Of a DNA stretch of 64,000 bases, positions 62,301 to 64,000 are shown piece by piece. The position numbers and the translations under genes are program-made. The DNA is from Garcia nutans. Taxonomy: Eukaryota > Streptophyta > Magnoliopsida > Malpighiales > Euphorbiaceae. The stretch covers positions 58,799,501-58,863,500 of the forward strand of contig CANTUV010000026.1 in the NCBI GenBank assembly GCA_947685225.1, written 5' to 3'. The stretch's first letter is position 1. Every line of letters begins with the position of its first letter. The notes under the pieces are model-generated. The model was not told the DNA's origin, made no database searches, and was given only the letters and a program-made list of their open reading frames with translations.

Positions 62301-64000
62301 CTTCTTCTTGTGTGGTTTGAACTGAAGTAGGTTTTTATTGTCATAGAGTGACCCAATGGCAGTTGCATATGTAAAGAAAAAGGACGGAAAACTAGAAGAA
62401 ATTGGTCGCCCTGAAGTCATTTTAAACAGCTTAAATCCTCACTGGATTGAAAAGATTACAATTGCTTATCAATTCGAGATGGTGCAGATGCTAGTGTGAG
62501 CTTCTGGTGTCCTCCCTAAATACCAGTTTCCCTATTCATTTTTCATTTACGTTTACTGTTTGGAACTCATGTTTTGCCTTTCATGCAGATTTCACATCTA
62601 TGATGTAGATACAAAATATCACAATTTACCTTTGAAGGTATATATTCTGTCAATAACATATTTCTATACAATTTATGTACCTTGCAATATTAAATTGTAC
62701 TTCATGGACACTGGAAAAATGGAAAGACATACTCAAACAAACTCATGGAAAAAAAGCTCAAGATATTTAAGAGATATCTAACAGGAAGTTAAGATGGAAA
62801 GTCAAACATTCATGCAATGCAAATCTTGGATGATCTTTGTTTATTTGGAGGGAAACAAGAAGTTTTTTTACTTTTTACAATTCTAAACTCTATTTTATAT
62901 TGCCTTGCAGTCACTGAAGTTGAAGGATCAACAGTTTTTGGGAGAAGGCAGTTGTGTTCTGTCTGAGGTTAGTTGCCTGTGATGCTATATGTGTTGCTCC
63001 CTAAATTTATTTGAACTATTTTGTAATGAATCAATACTTGGACTATTTCATTACTTCAATGATAAGGAGGGCCTGTGGACAAGCTGCATTGGATGACTAC
63101 TAATGCAAAGGATTAGAAACTGTTTATGCTAATATTCTGCATTTATGGGATCTAACAGATATTTTGAAAGCCATGTTCTTCACACACTATGTGTCTATAT
63201 CTTCCCTTCTTTCTTCATGGCAGACAGTGACCAATCGGAATCGGGCATTAACCCTTAATCTCCAAAACATAAATGGGCCTGGAGCTTTGAGAAATTTTGG
63301 GAGTCTAACTATTCAAGCTGAGGAAACTGTTGCTTCCAGGACTGCCATTGAGTTAACATTCCGTTGTTCCAAACTTGAAAATAAAGATGTATTCTCTCAA
63401 AGTAAGATGTATTGATGTTAGGTGTAATGCTATTCTAGTGTGTCAGTTCCTCAATTTTTATCCTCTATTACTTTTTATAGGACCCTTTCTTAAGAATCTC
63501 CAGAGTAGTTGAGAATGGAGGTTCTATACCCATATGCAAGACTGAGGTGGTGAACAATAATCTTAATCCAGTTTGGAGGCCTCTACATCTAAGCATGCAG
63601 CAATTTGGGACCAAGGCAAGCTACTTTCTTTATTATTATTATTTTTTAGGTGTACACAAGCTTGATACATTTTAATGGATCTTGGTTAGATGGTGGACTA
63701 AGGCTGTATGATTCTGGTAATATTGTGAACTTGTTGAAAATAGTCATTTTGTATTTCGTTTTCATATAGGAAAACCCACTGGTCATTGAGTGTTTTGATT
63801 TTAACAGCTGCGGCAATCACACTCTCATTGGGTAATTGTTTACCACTTCCTTTTGTTGTTTCACCTTTAAGCTTGACAACAGTTCTTAATGGTTTTGACC
63901 ACTGCTGATATTATATTTTAATTTATTTCTTCAGGAAGATTGAGAAATCAATGGCTGACCTGGAAAAGCTTCATAAAGAAAGATGCGGTGCAAACTTCAT
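59335..64000 (+). CDS. BON3: BONZAI3-type copine (partial, exons 1-9; possibly disabled)
   Basis: Plant copines are calcium-dependent phospholipid-binding proteins at the plasma membrane that restrain immune and cell-death responses. Exons seen: 59335-59493, 61761-61808, 62347-62495, 62589-62637, 62911-62967, 63224-about 63401, 63481-63615, 63770-63831, 63935-edge. The N-terminus MGGCVSGDVKGGKQAIGG has the myristoylation Gly2 and a Cys4 and fits BON3 better than BON1. C2A runs from exon 2 (LLDRDITSK) through SDPMAVAYVKKKDGKL and YDVDTKYHN; C2B begins at RCSKLENKDVFSQS and DPFLRISR, with CFDFNSCGNHTLIG. The VWA-like domain lies beyond the window. Problems: exon 2 has in-frame TGA (61767) and TAG (61776), and the exon 6 donor gives the wrong phase for exon 7. 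Intron 7 starts with GC. It may be a young pseudogene or use shifted splice sites. Confidence 0.85.

Overview
This window is nuclear DNA of a flowering plant, most likely a eudicot. It has intron-rich plant genes in very AT-rich intergenic DNA, Ty1/copia, RTE-LINE, SINE, Helitron and solo-LTR insertions, and plant-specific families (DCD-domain protein, BONZAI copine, fused dehydroquinate dehydratase/shikimate dehydrogenase). I cannot name the species from the sequence. There are no bacterial features and no CRISPR array.

Layout. 0-3 kb: a probable leader exon of a minus-strand gene leaving the left edge, then the intronless V-ATPase subunit D gene (minus) with its leader intron. 4.3-11.7 kb: a complete Ty1/copia element (minus; 169-bp LTRs, perfect 5-bp target duplication) whose pol gene is split by a nested 2.8-kb solo LTR. 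13.6-16.4 kb: an intact 11-exon dehydroquinate dehydratase/shikimate dehydrogenase gene. 18.6-21.8 kb: a decayed RTE-type LINE. 22.3-29.8 kb: a second, decayed copia element, also split by a 2.5-kb solo LTR that appears to belong to the same broad family. 30.5-36.2 kb: a second copy of the shikimate gene with the same exon plan but a nonsense codon, a 4-nt frameshift, several active-site changes and a LINE fragment in an intron. 37.2-45 kb: a transposon graveyard holding a MITE, an unusual 2.3-kb element with 0.4-kb inverted LTR-like arms, a Helitron helicase relic, a GAGCTCG-rich MITE-like element and a young SINE. 47-50.4 kb: an intronless J-domain/DUF3444 protein gene. 51.1 kb: a tRNA-Pro relic. 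52.5-56.2 kb: a DCD-domain protein gene. 59.3-64 kb: the first nine exons of a BONZAI3-type copine that runs off the right edge; its second exon carries two in-frame stops and one exon junction does not hold frame.

How the genes relate. The two shikimate genes are tandem duplicates driven apart by transposon insertion. They catalyse (or once catalysed) steps 3 and 4 of the shikimate pathway, or a quinate/gallate variant of it. The order shikimate gene - J-domain gene, and DCD gene - BONZAI gene, matches neighbour pairs I remember from Arabidopsis (At3g06350/At3g06340 and At5g61910/At5g61900), which suggests old microsynteny. I found no wholly new multi-gene system. The most unusual items are the BONZAI exon whose stop codon could double as a new splice acceptor, the decaying shikimate paralogue, and the inverted-LTR element.
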